Source: Hippopus hippopus
Lineage: Eukaryota > Mollusca > Bivalvia > Cardiida > Cardiidae
Direction: 5' to 3'
Assembly (NCBI GenBank): GCA_946811185.2
Contig: OX328099.1
Coordinates: forward strand, 15,279,859 to 15,343,858
Length of the DNA: 64,000 nucleotides
The position numbers were made by a program, and so were the translations under genes. The notes beneath the pieces are model-generated. The model saw only the letters and a program-made list of their open reading frames with translations, was not told the origin of the DNA and did no database searches. This document shows positions 49,625 to 60,815 of the stretch, one piece after another (the stretch's first letter is position 1; every line of letters begins with the position of its first letter).

Positions 49625-50049
49625 TTAACCCTTTTACCACACAAGCCCTAATTTTAACGACCTTCAAGGAAACGAATTCTTACTGCTGACCATTGTTTCG
49701 ACGAACGTTGTATGGGAAAGCAGCCAGTGGCATTGAAAGAATATTGTGTGGAGTACTGGTAAAAGAAACTCTTGGAAGGCATGGATAGTTGCACTGGCCG
49801 TCGCGATATAACGGAAATAATGTTGTAAACGGCGTTAAACACGATACAATTAATCAACCAGGGAAAAGGACTTTCGAAAGCATTGTGGGAAAAGGAGAAA
49901 TGCTTGTAGACAACATTTTTTTTTCATTTCCCGCAATGTTTCCTATCCTCTCAAGGTCAAATTTCATTATTTGAGCCACCCTTAATTTGTCGTCTGCAAA
50001 TGCTTCAATTTTGACTAGTCTAAAATTTGTTCGTTTGGCAAAGAGTTAA
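49625..50049 (+). repeat. M1 element split by a SINE
   Basis: TTAACCCTTTTACCACACAA on the left and TTTGGCAAAGAGTTAA on the right. The hairpin AAAGGAGAAATGCTTGTAGA has decayed. Confidence 0.7.
49675..49858 (+). mobile_element. 5'-truncated SINE inside M1
   Basis: CTGCTGACCATTGTTTCGAC, GTGTGGAGTACTGGTAAAAG, GCACTGGCCGTCGCGATATA and GGCGTTAAACACGA. Confidence 0.7.
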
Positions 50050-50116
50050 TCAAGAGTCAAGTGCTCAGTGTGTGTGAGTAGTTTTACTTGAATTCTCTAT
50101 GAGCCCATAAATTATA

Positions 50117-50577
50117 TGTCATGCTCAGTAAAATGGGGGTTTGAGGCATGTGCATAAAGTATCAACCCGGATCAGCCTGCGCAATCCGCACAGGCTGACT
50201 CGGGTCGAAACTTTTAACTATTGGTCAATTTTCTGCGTCAGTTGTTAGACGATATGGCTTGCAAAACACGAAAAGGGGCATTCGGACATTTGCGTAAAGT
50301 GTAGTCTCGGATTAGCCTGCGCAGTCCGAGCAGGCTAATCCGAGACGGCACTTTACGACTACATTAGATTTTGTGCTACAGTAGACTTGTGCAAAACAGA
50401 AAATTACATAAAAACGGAAAGTGTCGTTTCGGATCAGCCTGCGCAAGTATCCGAATGCCCCTTTTCGCGTGTTGCAGGCCATATGGAATCTTGGATCCAT
50501 AATTACATGATGACTTGTCGGGTAAAATGCATTACGGAGAGGAAAGAAACCCTCTTTTGCCAGAGTGTCGCTTATAT
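50117..50577 (+). repeat. M2 element split by M3
   Basis: GTCATGCTCAGTAAAATGGG through GCGTCAGTTGTTAGACG, then, after the M3 copy, GGAATCTTGGATCCATAATT through CTCTTTTGCCAGAGTG. Confidence 0.8.
50256..50480. mobile_element. M3 element inserted in M2
   Basis: ATAT at 50252-50255 and 50481-50484 flanks ends GGCTTGCAAAACACGAAAAG and CGCGTGTTGCAGGCC. The second hairpin is partly deleted. Confidence 0.85.
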
Positions 50578-50971
50578 AAACACCATTTTAAATAATACAT
50601 ATAAGCCCCCTGTCAGTCAAAAGATGGCTTACCCATCTGCAAAAAGTTTCGACCAAGGTCAATATGTGCCAAATGGATCAAGCAGACGACTGTTTGCAAC
50701 TTAAAGCGAACCATATTTAAAATATTTAAAAACACATGTTCTAGCATTTAAATATTGATTCGAGTTTATTACACAGACAGATATCATAAACTGATTGAGA
50801 TTCAATACATCGTATAGAAAACGAGCATTCTCACACTACAGCATGGATGTATAGAGTAAAAATTTCTGCTTCCATTGGAGATGCGAATTCATTACATAGC
50901 TTAAAATTTTTTATAGTAGATAGTTTCAAAATGATGTTTTAAAGTCATCAATCTTTGAACGTCACGGCGAC

Positions 50972-51195
50972 AGGCCATCTGTATTTACCAACCATTCTTA
51001 AGAACATTCTTTATTATTCTTCAAGATTTTCAACATTTGAAAGAAATACAACCTCTCATTGGCTAAACTATTTGGTTTAGCCAATCCGAAGTTAAAAATG
51101 GTTTAGCCAATCAGAAGTTGTGTTACTTTAAAATTTAAAAAACTCTGGAGAAAAAGACTGAGAACGTTCTTAGGAATGGTTGGTGAATATGGACT
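50972..51195. repeat. M5 element with an internal duplication
   Basis: TATTTACCAACCATTCTTAA to AATGGTTGGTGAATATGGA. The central GGTTTAGCCAATC occurs twice on the right side. Confidence 0.75.
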
Positions 51196-51209
51196 CAATC
51201 TGCAGTCCA

Positions 51210-51373
51210 GGGCGCGTATTCACCAACCAGTCTGAAAAATATTCTTTGACTTATTCTAGATTAAGAAAGTAACGCAAGTTCTGATTGGCTAAACCAAATG
51301 GTTACTTTAAAATTTAGAAAACCTTGGAGAATTGAAAGAATGCTCTTAAGAATTGTTGATGTATACTGACTCT
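51210..51373. repeat. M5 element, second copy adjacent
   Basis: GCGTATTCACCAACCAGTCT, GTTCTGATTGGCTAAACCAA and AAGAATTGTTGATGTATACT. Confidence 0.65.
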
Positions 51374-51556
51374 AGAGTTTCTCCGTGCAGTAGGCCTACA
51401 AAAGACACACGGTTAATGGAGTGGATCCTATCGCAATTACACGTACTTTCATCCATCCCCAGGCAAGGTTTAGGGCGAGCTGGCATCTAATCCACAAGCA
51501 CTGGGTTACTAAAGTCAGTGCGTTTACATTCAACATACCGGGGTCGGCCAATATAA

Positions 51557-51828
51557 TATGAGCCATGCTCTGGCAAAGGGGGATTTAATACATCTTCGTG
51601 ATTCATGAAACCAAGCAGGCCATCACATTATTATGGATGCATAAAATCCATTTTGTCTAACAGCCGGTAGAATTCTGAGGTAGATTGGTTCCTAGACATT
51701 CAGAAAACATACCAAAAGCAAGCAGATTCGACCCAGGTAAGCTTGTACGGATTGCGCAGGCTGACCTAGGTCGATATTTTTTTGCAGATGCATTAAACCC
51801 CTTTTCACAGAGCATGGCTCATATATGA
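51557..51828 (-). repeat. M2 element, reverse
   Basis: GAGCCATGCTCTGGCAAAGG to CCCCTTTTCACAGAGCATGG; core AGCTTGTACGGATTGCGCAG. Confidence 0.8.
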
Positions 51829-51851
51829 CTTGCAGACTTTATTCTACATAC

Positions 51852-52112
51852 GGCTTGCAACACGCGAAAAGGGGAATTCGGACATTTGCGTAAAGTGTCG
51901 TCTCGGATCAGCCTTCGCAGTCCGCGCAGGCTAATCCGAGACGACACTTTCCGTTCTTATGCAATTTTCTCTTTCGTGCAAGTCTGCTGTAGTACAAAGT
52001 CAAATGTAGTCGTAAAGTGTCATCTCGGATCAGTCTGCGCGGAATGCGCAGGCTGATTCGGGACGACACTTTACGCAAATGTCCGAATGCCTCTTTTCGA
52101 GTGTTGCAGGCC
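51852..52112. mobile_element. M3 element with ATAC duplication
   Basis: ATAC at 51848-51851 and 52113-52116. Ends GGCTTGCAACACGCGAAAAG and CTTTTCGAGTGTTGCAGGCC. Confidence 0.85.
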
Positions 52113-52289
52113 ATACGATGTAGAATAATATGGAACTGACTGGAATTCAAAGAAAGCTTCGACTTTCTCAATTTCATCGACTCAGAAGAAAACATTGAAG
52201 GAAAAGAGGAAAATGCTGGCAACTATTCTTCTATAACATTAATTCACAATTGGATTACTAACCATACGCGTTTACATTCAGCTACCATG

Positions 52290-52560
52290 GTACGCACGCT
52301 ACCGGGTTACATATCTGACTCGTGACCTGGTGGTTGCAGGTTCGATACCCGGTTAAGGTAAACTTTCCGGCGATTTTTCGCCTCTTTCTGATGCATGAAA
52401 GAAAAGTAGCCAGTGACTTGGAAAGAGAGTTATGTCAGTAATGGTGAAAAAAAGCTTGGAAACACATGCTTAGGTGCACTGACCGCTGTGATATGACCTA
52501 AGCTGTTAAAAGGGCGTTAAACTCCAATACAAAACAAACAAACGAACAAAACCATAGCTG
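52290..52560 (+). mobile_element. tRNA-derived SINE (family of 19545)
   Basis: CTACCGGGTTACATATCTGA, box B GCAGGTTCGATACCCGG, GTGCACTGACCGCTGTGATA and GGGCGTTAAACTCCAA. Confidence 0.75.
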
Positions 52561-52632
52561 GCCAATATATAAGTTGCAGACTTTATTCCACGTACGGTAG
52601 TCTGAAAGTGACTAGAATTCAAACACGCTTTG

Positions 52633-52942
52633 GCTTAACTCTTTTCCATACAATACCTTGTTTCAACGACCCAGAATAAGGCTTTTGAAAACACTGTTGA
52701 AAAAGGAGAAAATGCTGGTTACCACCATTTGCTCTTTTTAGCCAAAATGATTTCAGATTTTTGAAGTTTATTCCCGTAAAATGGACCACGTGTAATACAT
52801 CGCAGCATTTTCTCCTTTCCCCAAAATTATTTTATCTTTTTAAAGATAATTCCCATCATTTAAAATTTTGGGTCACATTTAACACGTCATTTGCAAATGT
52901 TTTGAAAGGGACAAGTCTAGATTTTGTCGGATGGTATTGATT
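52633..52942 (+). repeat. M1 element with an internal insertion or duplication
   Basis: TTAACTCTTTTCCATACAAT on the left. Two successive hairpin right arms occur (CATTTGCTCTTTTTAGCC and GCAGCATTTTCTCCTTTCCC). Confidence 0.65.
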
Positions 52943-53106
52943 TGAGGGAAAAAAAAGAAAAGACAAAATATTAATACCTGATGTACTATTATCCATTTTC
53001 CGATCGAGTGCAATTAGAATTAAACTTTGTATTTCACTTATGTATCCTATCCAAGTGTCGCCTTTATCAAAGTTTAGATGCATCTTACGTGTTGCCACAA
53101 ATAAAT

Positions 53107-53370
53107 GACCCATGCTCTGTGAAAAGAGGGTTTAATGAATCTGCAAAAAGTATCAACCCAGGTCAGCCTGCGCAATCCGCGCAGGCTGACCTGTGTCGAA
53201 ACTCTTTGCTTTTCGTAAATTTTTTTCGTGTCAAAGGACCATTCTACTTCAGGATTCAGTCAATTGTTAGATAAGATGAAATTTACGGATCCATACTTAT
53301 GTGATGAGTTGCTTGGTATAACGCACCACAGAGATGCATTAAACCCCCTTTTCTCAGAGCATAGCGCAAA
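53107..53370 (+). repeat. M2 element, full length
   Basis: ACCCATGCTCTGTGAAAAGA; core CAGCCTGCGCAATCCGCGCA; end TTTTCTCAGAGCATAGC. Confidence 0.8.
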
Positions 53371-53479
53371 TAATGCTCTCATACAGACGCAAAGCACTGA
53401 TAACTCAGTTTTACAAAATGAAACAATATTTTACAACGTCACATTATACTGTATCATCACTGTAATCTATATTAAGTCT

Positions 53480-53700
53480 TGGCCAGATTAAAAAAAAAAT
53501 CATAGTTTTGTTCAAATTGAAAGCGTTTGCAGACGATAAACTAGATGTATACATGTATAAAAAGATGAGAATTGTCTGTGAAAGGGTTAAAAACATTGTG
53601 GGAAAAGGAGAAAATGCTGGTTACCAGCATTTTCTCCTTTTTCCACGTTGTTTTCAAACACTTTCTTCCCCGGGGTCGTGAAAACCGGGACTATCGCAAA
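53480..53700 (-). repeat. M1 element
   Basis: GTTCAAATTGAAAGCGTTTG; perfect hairpin GAGAAAATGCTGGTTACCAG; TTAA ends lost. Confidence 0.75.
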
Positions 53701-53727
53701 CATGGATTTTGTTAACTCTTTCTATAC

Positions 53728-53990
53728 CAAGCCCCGGTAGCTCAGTCAGTAGCGTTCAAGACTTGAGAACAGGAGATCGCTGGTTCAATCCCCAGCTCGT
53801 CCAATTTCTTTCCGAGGATAGATGACAGTCATTGCGACAGGATTCATTACTCTCTCACCGCTGACTAATGTTTCGACGATGGTTTTGTGGGAAAGCGGTC
53901 ATTGTGCGGAGTACCAGGAAAGCATGGATAGGTGCACTGGCCGCCGCGATACAACTGAAAAAATGTTGAAAACGGCGTAAAACAGTCCCA
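53728..53990 (+). mobile_element. tRNA-derived SINE (third family)
   Basis: Head GCCCCGGTAGCTCAGTCAGT (box A) and GCTGGTTCAATCCCC (box B); body AGATGACAGTCATTGCGAC and TTCGACGATGGTTTTGTGG; 3' domain GGCCGCCGCGATACAACTGA. Confidence 0.8.
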
Positions 53991-53995
53991 ATTCC

Positions 53996-54138
53996 TTAAC
54001 TCTATACCAAACTACAATATTTTGGACTCATCCATTATAAAAGCAATTGAAGACGACAAACCAAATACGACTCAAATGTTAGGATGAGACTTTGGAAGAG
54101 TAGAAAACATTGTAGGGAAATAAGAAAATGCTGCGTCC
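53996..54138 (-). repeat. M1 element, right half missing
   Basis: TTAACTCTATACCAAACTAC to GAAAATGCTGCG, then directly M2 sequence. Confidence 0.6.
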
Positions 54139-54139
54139 C

Positions 54140-54328
54140 ATGAAATTAAACCAATTTGTTTAAAAAATGATTGAACCGTGAGGTAGAATTGGTCCTTAAC
54201 ATACAGAAAATTTTCAAATAGCAAAAACTTTCGACCAAGGTCAGCCTGCGCGGACTGCGCAGGCTGACATGGGTCGATACTTTTTGCAAATGCATTAGAC
54301 CCTCTTTGCACACAGCATAACTCATTTA
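54140..54328 (-). repeat. M2 element, reverse, one end missing
   Basis: GGTCAGCCTGCGCGGACTGC core; end CTTTGCACACAGCATAACTC. Confidence 0.7.
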
Positions 54329-54526
54329 TATTGTTACGATGAACTACCATATGTTTAACTAACAAATATTCTGTTCTGTTCTACGATATGTATTGCGTTA
54401 CGGGATGTAATCAGTAAGGAGCTGTACTAAAACAATTGGGTATACAGACTGTCATTGTGCCTGTTGATAACGTTATCTGGTACTGTGATAACATTGTGCG
54501 AAAAGAAGTCCACTATTGTCATACAT

Positions 54527-54771
54527 ATGATTCAAGCTCTGTGAAAAGGCTGCTTAATGCATCAGCAAAAAGTATCGACCCAGGTCAGCCTGCGCAGTCC
54601 GCGCAGGCTGACCTGAGTCTAAACTTTCTGCTTTTTAGTCATTTTCTGCATGTCTAAGGACCTTGATTCAGACTAAATGAATTTTATGGATCCATAATTA
54701 TGTGATGACTTGCTTGATATCATGCATCACGGAGATGATTAAACCCCTTTTGCCAGAGTATAGCCCATTTT
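54527..54771 (+). repeat. M2 element
   Basis: Perfect core CAGCCTGCGCAGTCCGCGCA. A 20-bp deletion follows AAGGACC. Confidence 0.8.
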
Positions 54772-54774
54772 GGT

Positions 54775-55680
54775 TGGTTTGGCATTTGCACCTCATTCCT
54801 AGTAGGTAGTTCCTCATCGTGCCTGTCCACAATACTTTAAACCACTTTTGAACGTAAAAGATTTAGTTTAGTATTGACAGGAATGAATCCTGTTGCTGTG
54901 ACTTGTAGCAATCCTTGAAGATATCTTGGCAGATACGAGCTTAGAAATAACAACCGGCGATACATCCGAGGGAATGCATAACAAAATAACCAAACCCCAG
55001 TAGTCCATTGGTAACGCAATAGTTTGCACAGAAAGCTCATATTTAAGTTGGACCTTTTGACGAACAGTCTGATCAAATAAATCATGCTCAATTATGCTCA
55101 AGTTCGATCGTTTGACTTCATTTGGATCAAACAACTTTTGCTAGGGTTCGATCATAAATTGACCTATAATTGGATAAGTTAGATTATGCTTAAGTTAAAC
55201 CTTTTGAATTACAGTATAATCAAACAACTTCTGCTCATGTTTGCTCTTTTGAAAAACAGTGTGATAGAACAACTTATGCTCTTTTTTTTAACTTTTGACT
55301 CACTAGAATCACGTAAGTGTTCTGTTCATCGAAGATGATTCTTTTATGTCTTTCAGTGCAGGCATATTGTTTATTTGCTTGGTAGTTATGTCGTTTTGTT
55401 AGAGTATTTTGTTAACTCAAAACGGCAAGTGAGCCTTTTAATACCTTTCTTTATCAGTACTAAAGACATCTTTTACCAAAACACGGGCAGGTTTCTCAAG
55501 CTAGTCGTTCAAGACAATTTTCTGCGGTGAGGTTGTTTTTACTTTCATCAAAAACAACGTTAGAACACATACGAAGAAATCTACCTAATCATGCATACCT
55601 ACCTTAACTCCGTCAGTACCTAGCTTGATCTCCTACCATGACCACCAATTGCTTTATCATATTTACGTGTATTTCGAGAA
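54775..55680. other. Intergenic DNA without recognisable features
   Basis: Two overlapping short minus-strand frames at 54837-55134 have no domain or splice support. A CTTTTGA(C/A)(G/A)AACAGT motif recurs loosely (55058, 55200, 55250), suggesting an old low-copy tandem array. Confidence 0.4.
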
Positions 55681-55683
55681 CAT

Positions 55684-55938
55684 ATAAACCATGCTCTGGC
55701 AAAAGGGGGGTTTAATGCATGTTTTGTTATCCATTATACCAAACAAGTCATCACATAATTATGGACCCATAAAATCCAATTTGTCTAACAAATGACTTAA
55801 TCATAGAGTAGAATTGTTCTTGAACATGCAGAAAATTTACCACAATCAAAATGTTTCGACCCAGGTGAGCCTGCGCGGATTGCGCAGGCTGACCTGTGTT
55901 GATAAATTTTGAAAATGCTTCTTTCACAGAGCATGGCT
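55684..55938 (-). repeat. M2 element, reverse
   Basis: AACCATGCTCTGGCAAAAGG; core GAGCCTGCGCGGATTGCGCA; end CTTTCACAGAGCATGGC. Confidence 0.8.
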
Positions 55939-55981
55939 TTTATAACATATATTATACTAGTCGCACCAGTGTTCATTTATC

Positions 55982-56050
55982 GTGAACCATTGACTCGGCT
56001 TCTGCAGCTTTTAGATCAAGAATAGACTGTACAGAACGTGCAGTTAGGTG
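55982..56050 (+). repeat. M4 fragment
   Basis: TAGATCAAGAATAGACTGTA with CAGAACGTGCAGT. Confidence 0.45.
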
Positions 56051-56164
56051 TCTGTTACTGACTGGTATAATGAAATTTGTGCTTCTGTCGTCAGACCAGG
56101 GCCATTGCTAGATTCAATTAGGTGTAACACCTGAGCAAAAAGTAAGATACGTTCTCCTTTGTAT

Positions 56165-56385
56165 TGTTTTTTTCCAAATGAAAAATGTGAACTAGTCCAG
56201 ATTGAAAGCGTATGCAGAGGACAACATAAATGTGACCCAAAAACTAAGATTTGATTTAAGAAGGGTTGAAAACATGGTGGTAGAAGGAGAATATGTTGGT
56301 TACCTGCATTCTATTCTTTTCCCACAATTGTTTTAAAAGGCTTTTACTAGGTCGTTAAAAGTCGGGACTGTGAGGAAAAGGTTTT
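56165..56385 (-). repeat. M1 element, diverged
   Basis: GAGAATATGTTGGTTACCTG hairpin remnant; right end GGGACTGTGAGGAAAAGG. Confidence 0.65.
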
Positions 56386-56534
56386 TCTGTTTGTGATTTT
56401 CCAACGGTAGATTTACCAGAAGAGAAAGAGCAAAAAAGTTCATGATGCCGCCTTCCCCCATTTTTTTCCTGATGCGGAAGCAATGGGAATAAATTTCAGA
56501 GAAATAAGCATCAAAACTCTTGCTTTGTCAGGGA

Positions 56535-56790
56535 AAAGCTGTACCCGATAGCTCGATTGGTAACGTGCATGGTTCGAAACCAGTGGATCGCCAGTTCAAA
56601 GCCCAAGCTAGACCAGTTAGTTTTTCGAGGATTGATGATAGTCGATACTACAGGAAATATTCCTTTAATACCCTAATTACTGTGTCGACGATGGTAATGT
56701 GGAAAAATAGCCAGTGGCTTACGAAGGAAGAATGTTGTGAGTATACCGGTAAAATACACCCCGGAAAAGCATGGATATTTAGAGAATATT
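56535..56790 (+). mobile_element. tRNA-derived SINE (third family)
   Basis: CCCGATAGCTCGATTGGTAA (box A), CGCCAGTTCAAAGCC (box B), GTCGACGATGGTAATGTGG and CGGAAAAGCATGGATAT. It runs into M7. Confidence 0.7.
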
Positions 56791-56794
56791 TTTT

Positions 56795-57298
56795 TTTGGT
56801 GAAAGATAGAAATTTATTTCATCGAGTGAACATCATTGGTAATATTTTCACGAGTGGCCACTCGTGAAGATATTACCGATGATGTTCACTCGATGAAATA
56901 AATTTCTATCTTTCACCGAAAAAAATAACAAATATTCTATTTATTTCATGCTTCCAACTCCTTGGGGGGGGGGGGGGGTAAGGGGGAACTTACATCAAAA
57001 TCCAGTACAGAAAACTGTTATTTTCGGTAATTCCTCGTGGCGTACCCCCTTCGCATAACAACGCTTTACAATATTACGCAAAGCACGAGAAATGTAGGGT
57101 AAATTACGTCATATTTCCATCTGGTTGAATGGCACGCGCTGTTAACCTAGGTAACTAGTGCACGGGAACTACTGGTTCGCCTTCAGTTGAAGAGTTAGAA
57201 AATAAAATCGGTATTTTTCACTGACCGTATCCATGAAATATCGAACAATATTTCACCGTTATTTCTCGATAAACTTCTGAAAAGCATGAAATAAATAT
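56795..57298 (+). repeat. M7 element, copy 3
   Basis: The hairpin GTGAACATCATTGGTAATAT (56827) has its mate at about 56870. The unit is bounded by TTCTATTTATTTCATGCTTC (56937) and AAAGCATGAAATAAATATGC (57280). A poly(G) run lies at about 56964-56978. Confidence 0.75.
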
Positions 57299-57299
57299 G

Positions 57300-57760
57300 C
57301 ATGATTGCGGCAATAAATCTGAAAAACATGTTATGTTGAACACGGAGGAAAACAAAACAAACACACAGACATGTGAGTCTCGACCACTTTCCTTCGCGTC
57401 GGCATCATCTCACTTCAGACATCATGTGTTATTTTGTCTATGCTTTTAACATCTGTGATTGACAAAACGTACGTAAACGTAAGTTATAAGGATGAAACGT
57501 CACAAAAAAGCTTCAAAGCAGATAGAGATTTAAACAACTGACTTTTACTTCAAAAAATCGAGACATAAGTTACATTATTCGAATGACAACTCATTTCTGT
57601 TAATTTAGAATATATATAAACAATAAATCAGTACATAAATATAGACGTTAATAAAATATCTCCCTCCATTGAAAGAAATTTTAATTGCACTTGCACAACG
57701 ACTAGCTTAGGAAAAAAGTATAATTGCAGTAACTTAGCCTTGAGTGTCTTAAATGCGACT
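57300..57760. other. Intergenic DNA without recognisable features
   Basis: No repeat family or open frame of interest seen. Confidence 0.4.
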
Positions 57761-57762
57761 AA

Positions 57763-57925
57763 AGGGTCCGTAATCACCGTTTTCTAAATTAGAAAAGAAA
57801 AGCAACTTCTGATTGGCTAAACCAAATGGTTTAGCCAGTCAGAAGTTGTGTTACTTTCAAATTTAGAAAGCTCTTCAATATAAGACTAAGGATATTCCTA
57901 AAAATGGCTGGTGAATACGGACCCA
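57763..57925. repeat. M5 element
   Basis: GGGTCCGTAATCACC and GGTGAATACGGACCC ends; AACTTCTGATTGGCTAAACC mirrored at the centre. Confidence 0.8.
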
Positions 57926-57929
57926 GGTG

Positions 57930-58110
57930 CCTTTACGGACAGTGTAGATTAAGACCAGCCATCAAGAATAATGATGCCTGATCTTCTATACCTAAACTGT
58001 CGGACATGTGGCAGTAATTCAGACCAACACAGCAGCATTGGAATTGCTATACTTGGGTTCTTGTTCATGACGGAAAAGTGGTCGTTTCGTTAATTTAGCA
58101 CTTACGTTTT
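57930..58110 (+). repeat. Decayed M4 copy next to M5
   Basis: TTTACGGACAGTGTAGATTA and CCTGATCTTCTATACCTAAA. Confidence 0.4.
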
Positions 58111-58121
58111 TAGATGCTGAT

Positions 58122-58277
58122 AAGTTCTCTTTTTATAAGACGAAAAAAGTTTCAGACTGGTCCAAACTGAAAGCGTTTGCGAAGATAAATGCCGCTCGAA
58201 TCACGGGATTTGTCTATTAAAGCGCAGAAACATTTTTGCAGATGCATTTAGCCCTCTTTTCACAGAGTATGGCTCAG
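58122..58277. repeat. M1 fragment fused to an M2 end
   Basis: CTCTTTTTATAAGACGAAAA to GGGATTTGTCTATTAAAGC is M1. TTTTTGCAGATGCATTTAGC to CACAGAGTATGGCTC is M2. Confidence 0.6.
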
Positions 58278-58554
58278 TTGTATTTTTGTTATTTAATCTA
58301 ACTTGTCATATTTTGCTAGCACTGGACATATTGTTTATATGCAACATAAACATTGAGCTCGGGATGAACAAAAAGAAAAAAAAGAAATGTCACCATATTA
58401 TACATTATACATTAGCCATTTTAGTCCTATTTTTGAGAACTCAACTAATCCCCAGAGTGCCGAGTAAGACCAACGGATATTTTCATTTAAAGAAAAGACA
58501 ATTGAGACCCAAAAAATTGCAATTTTGAGGTTGCATTTGTCCGAAATTTGTTTA

Positions 58555-58672
58555 AGCAAGCGGACAGTGTAGATCTAAGATTAAACTGCACGTTCTTTGC
58601 AGTCTGATCTTGATCTATACTGTTCGCATTGGAAACTCATGTCAGTGGAAAAGGCGCTTCGATGCTTAAGAC
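58555..58672 (-). repeat. M4 element, reverse, partial
   Basis: GGACAGTGTAGATCTAAGAT with mate TCTGATCTTGATCTATACTG. Confidence 0.65.
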
Positions 58673-59187
58673 GTAATCTGACAGAAATATATATGAAAAA
58701 CAAAAAATAAAATAAGTGGATGGCGTAAGAATTGTCATGGATTTCACATAAAAAACCCCTAACCCTTTGTATTTGAGGGAAGAGTGGGTAAAGATCAGGC
58801 TGAGGTCAGGCTGCATGTCGATAAAGTCTGATCCTTCTCTGCTTTCCTCGATATTTAGGTACAGTGTTTATGCTTCTCTATAATAATCAATCAATTCGAA
58901 CTTGTTGTGACATAAAAGATGTAATACCCTCGTCAAGCCAAGTGGAGAAGTAGTATTATTAAATCTTATGTGCATCTTTAAAAAAATATGTCTAATTAAT
59001 ATCAAGGAAAGATAATTCTTCAAGGTTTGACAACAGACATTCGACTAGTCTGCCTTGGACCTCTACAGAGTCTGTTTAATTATTGTGCATTGTTTCAATG
59101 TTACAATGACAACAAAACTGAGGGAGGAGTCTGCAACATAAAAAATGCGTATAATGTCTATGTTCAAGAAAAGATAACTCTTAAATG

Positions 59188-59417
59188 CTTAAACTCTTCA
59201 ACAAAAGACAAAATTCTGAACAGGACCAAAATGAAAGCATTTGCAGACGACGTTTTAGATGAGGCTCAAAAGGTGATTTCTGTCTTTGATAGGATGGAAA
59301 ACATTGTGGGAAAATGAGAAAATGCTGGTTACCAGCATTTTCTTCTTTTCTAACAATGTTTTCATAAACCTTCTCTTTCAGGGTTGTTAAAACTCGTGAT
59401 TGTGTGGCAAAGAGTTA
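59188..59417 (-). repeat. M1 element, full length with TTAA at both ends
   Basis: TTAAACTCTTCAACAAAAGA to GTGTGGCAAAGAGTTAA; hairpin GAGAAAATGCTGGTTACCAG. Confidence 0.85.
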
Positions 59418-59419
59418 AA

Positions 59420-59940
59420 GCAGGCATCCGTCAAAAATGTATAAATAAACATGTCTACAGACTGACAGACAGACGGACCGAGTGATACCAGTATCCCCGT
59501 AAAACATTAATTTTTCGGGGATAAAATAAGCAGATAAATTCTAAATTCTTACTTGATCTTCCGTTTTTGCCCATCTACTATAATTCAACTGAATTAAGGT
59601 TTAAATAATATATATTTTACCCTATGGTAACAAATCAGAAATCTTGGAGGGGGCTTATAAAACTTTGTTTGTGCTCCGTTTTACAGAACATGAAAATTTC
59701 GAAGTAATATTTACGTAAATCTCATCACAAAGACCTGTTCGATTAACTTAATGACTTTAAGAAATTTTCTCTCCACTCTCTCGCTTTTTTTCAAGCCTTG
59801 TAAAAAATTGGCGATTTTCATAGTTTAGAGTACACAAACTCGGTTGATAATAAACTCAAATTTCTATAAGCACAGACCAAGGTTTATCCTATTAAAGCTA
59901 ACAGCTCATGGATAGATTTCTAAAGTACTCTTTATTATAT
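59420..59940. other. Intergenic DNA without recognisable features
   Basis: Only ACAGACAGACGGACCG simple sequence near 59460. Confidence 0.4.
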
Positions 59941-59941
59941 G

Positions 59942-60172
59942 CAACTCTTTACCTGGCAATAATAATTTAGAATCGGTTATTTTGTAAGAATTTGCAGACA
60001 ACAGATAAGATGTAGCTAAAATGAATGGATTTCTCTTTGAAATGGTAGTAAACGTTGTGGGAAAGGGAGAAAATGCTGGTTACCGGCATTTTCTTTTTTT
60101 TTCCACAATATTTTCAAAATCACCCTTCTTATGGTAGTGACAATAATATATTTTATTTAGTAAAGGGTAAAA
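59942..60172 (-). repeat. M1 element
   Basis: CAACTCTTTACCTGGCAATA; hairpin GAGAAAATGCTGGTTACCGG; right end TTTAGTAAAGGGTAA. Confidence 0.8.
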
Positions 60173-60815
60173 TAAGGCAAGCTTGTGTCACAACAACATG
60201 ATAATTTATATATTTATAAAACATTGCAAAATATTCACATTGACCTATCTTCATATATATATTTTCATAAAAATAATTGAGACAGAACATGTTTATATAC
60301 ACAATTATGACAAGAGAACAAGCTCACAAAATTATAACTGAATTTCAGTCGGAAAAAAAGGTTAGCCTGGACGAGCACCTTACCAACTTAATATATATTT
60401 TACCTACTGATCTACAGATAGTGGCCATAAATATTTGATAAAAATACCGAATCATCATTGACTTACATGTACTGCCGAATTAAGTTTTGAATTCATTGTT
60501 GGTTGAATGATAAAGCTATCGTAGTGAAACTTATTTAAAAATGAAGCAAAATAAATTTCACATACAAATACATAATTTTAGACTTGATGCAATATAATAT
60601 GGTAAAAATATAGCATTTTGAAAAAGATCAATTTATTCGGAAAAAAAAAAAAAACGTTTGCACATGAACGTCGGCAAAATTTGACAGAATAATAACACTG
60701 CTTGGTTTCAGAGAGCTAAAACTTTGGTGTCATGACGAGGAACAATAACAGCAAAGTGTAAATAGCTCCTGTATACTCGCTGTCTACCATTATAGTATTC
60801 GTTATCATAGTGTAC

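Noticed and set aside
55605..55640. Minus-strand 30-nt exon (EIKLGTDGVK) before a GTAGGT donor
   Set aside because: Its phase (0) does not fit the downstream 66-nt exon and the acceptor is weak.
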